Assembly: GCA_030549495.1 (NCBI GenBank) | Contig: JAUIRK010000643.1 | Span: 248,001-312,000, forward strand | Source of the DNA: Nectonema munidae | Taxonomy: Eukaryota > Nematomorpha > Nectonematoida > Nectonematidae | Length of the DNA stretch: 64,000 nt | Direction: 5' to 3' | Made by a program: the position numbers and the translations under genes | Shown: positions 63,956 through 64,000 of the stretch, in pieces | How positions within the stretch are numbered: the first letter of the stretch is position 1 | How the letters are laid out: each line of letters opens with the position of its first letter | Notes under the pieces: generated by a model | What the model was told of the DNA's origin: nothing | The model's input: the letters and a program-made list of their open reading frames with translations, nothing else | Databases searched by the model: none

Positions 63956-64000
63956 AATCTAATGGAAAAAAATAGCCGTATATAAATAATATACAATGAA

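Overview
This is a eukaryotic window: strongly A+T-rich by eye, with spliced coding sequence and many transposon relics. Its backbone is one gene on the minus strand, the orthologue of KIDINS220/ARMS (ankyrin-repeat-rich membrane scaffold with a KAP P-loop NTPase domain). I could place 23 exons between 63955 (5' end) and 4038. Their splice phases agree at every junction. They encode about 1,176 residues, from the likely start methionine through the ankyrin repeats, Walker A, four membrane segments, Walker B and the first part of the SAM-like domain. The rest of the SAM-like domain and the C-terminal tail are not in the window, so the gene should continue beyond the left edge. The host is probably an arthropod. 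The AT-rich DNA, the 49-71 bp introns mixed with multi-kb ones, and the maT/Tc1-type relics would suit a parasitic copepod such as a sea louse. That placement is inference.

Layout from the right: exons 1-2 (63.7-64.0 kb) encode the N-terminus and first ankyrin repeat. A 19-kb second intron (44.3-63.7 kb) holds an 8.7-kb satellite array of a ~151-bp unit, a second tandem repeat, a hAT relic, SINEs and piggyBac-type MITEs. Exons 3-10 (44.3-30.8 kb) carry the remaining ankyrin repeats. Exons 11-21 (30.1-10.8 kb) carry the KAP NTPase module, with Walker A at 30.0 kb, membrane pairs at 27.9 and 21.4 kb, and Walker B at 17.1 kb. Exon 22 (7.3 kb) is a poorly conserved linker. Exon 23 (4.1 kb) is the SAM-like start.

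The introns account for most of the window and contain DNA transposon relics (maT mariner, IS630/Tc1-like, pogo/Tigger-like, piggyBac-like, MULE, hAT). They also hold at least nine TTAA-bounded piggyBac-type MITEs in three subtypes, tRNA-derived SINEs, palindromic elements, degenerate simple repeats and one fossil Ty3/gypsy gag-protease fragment at the far left. I saw no rRNA gene, intact tRNA gene, CRISPR array or second confident protein-coding host gene.
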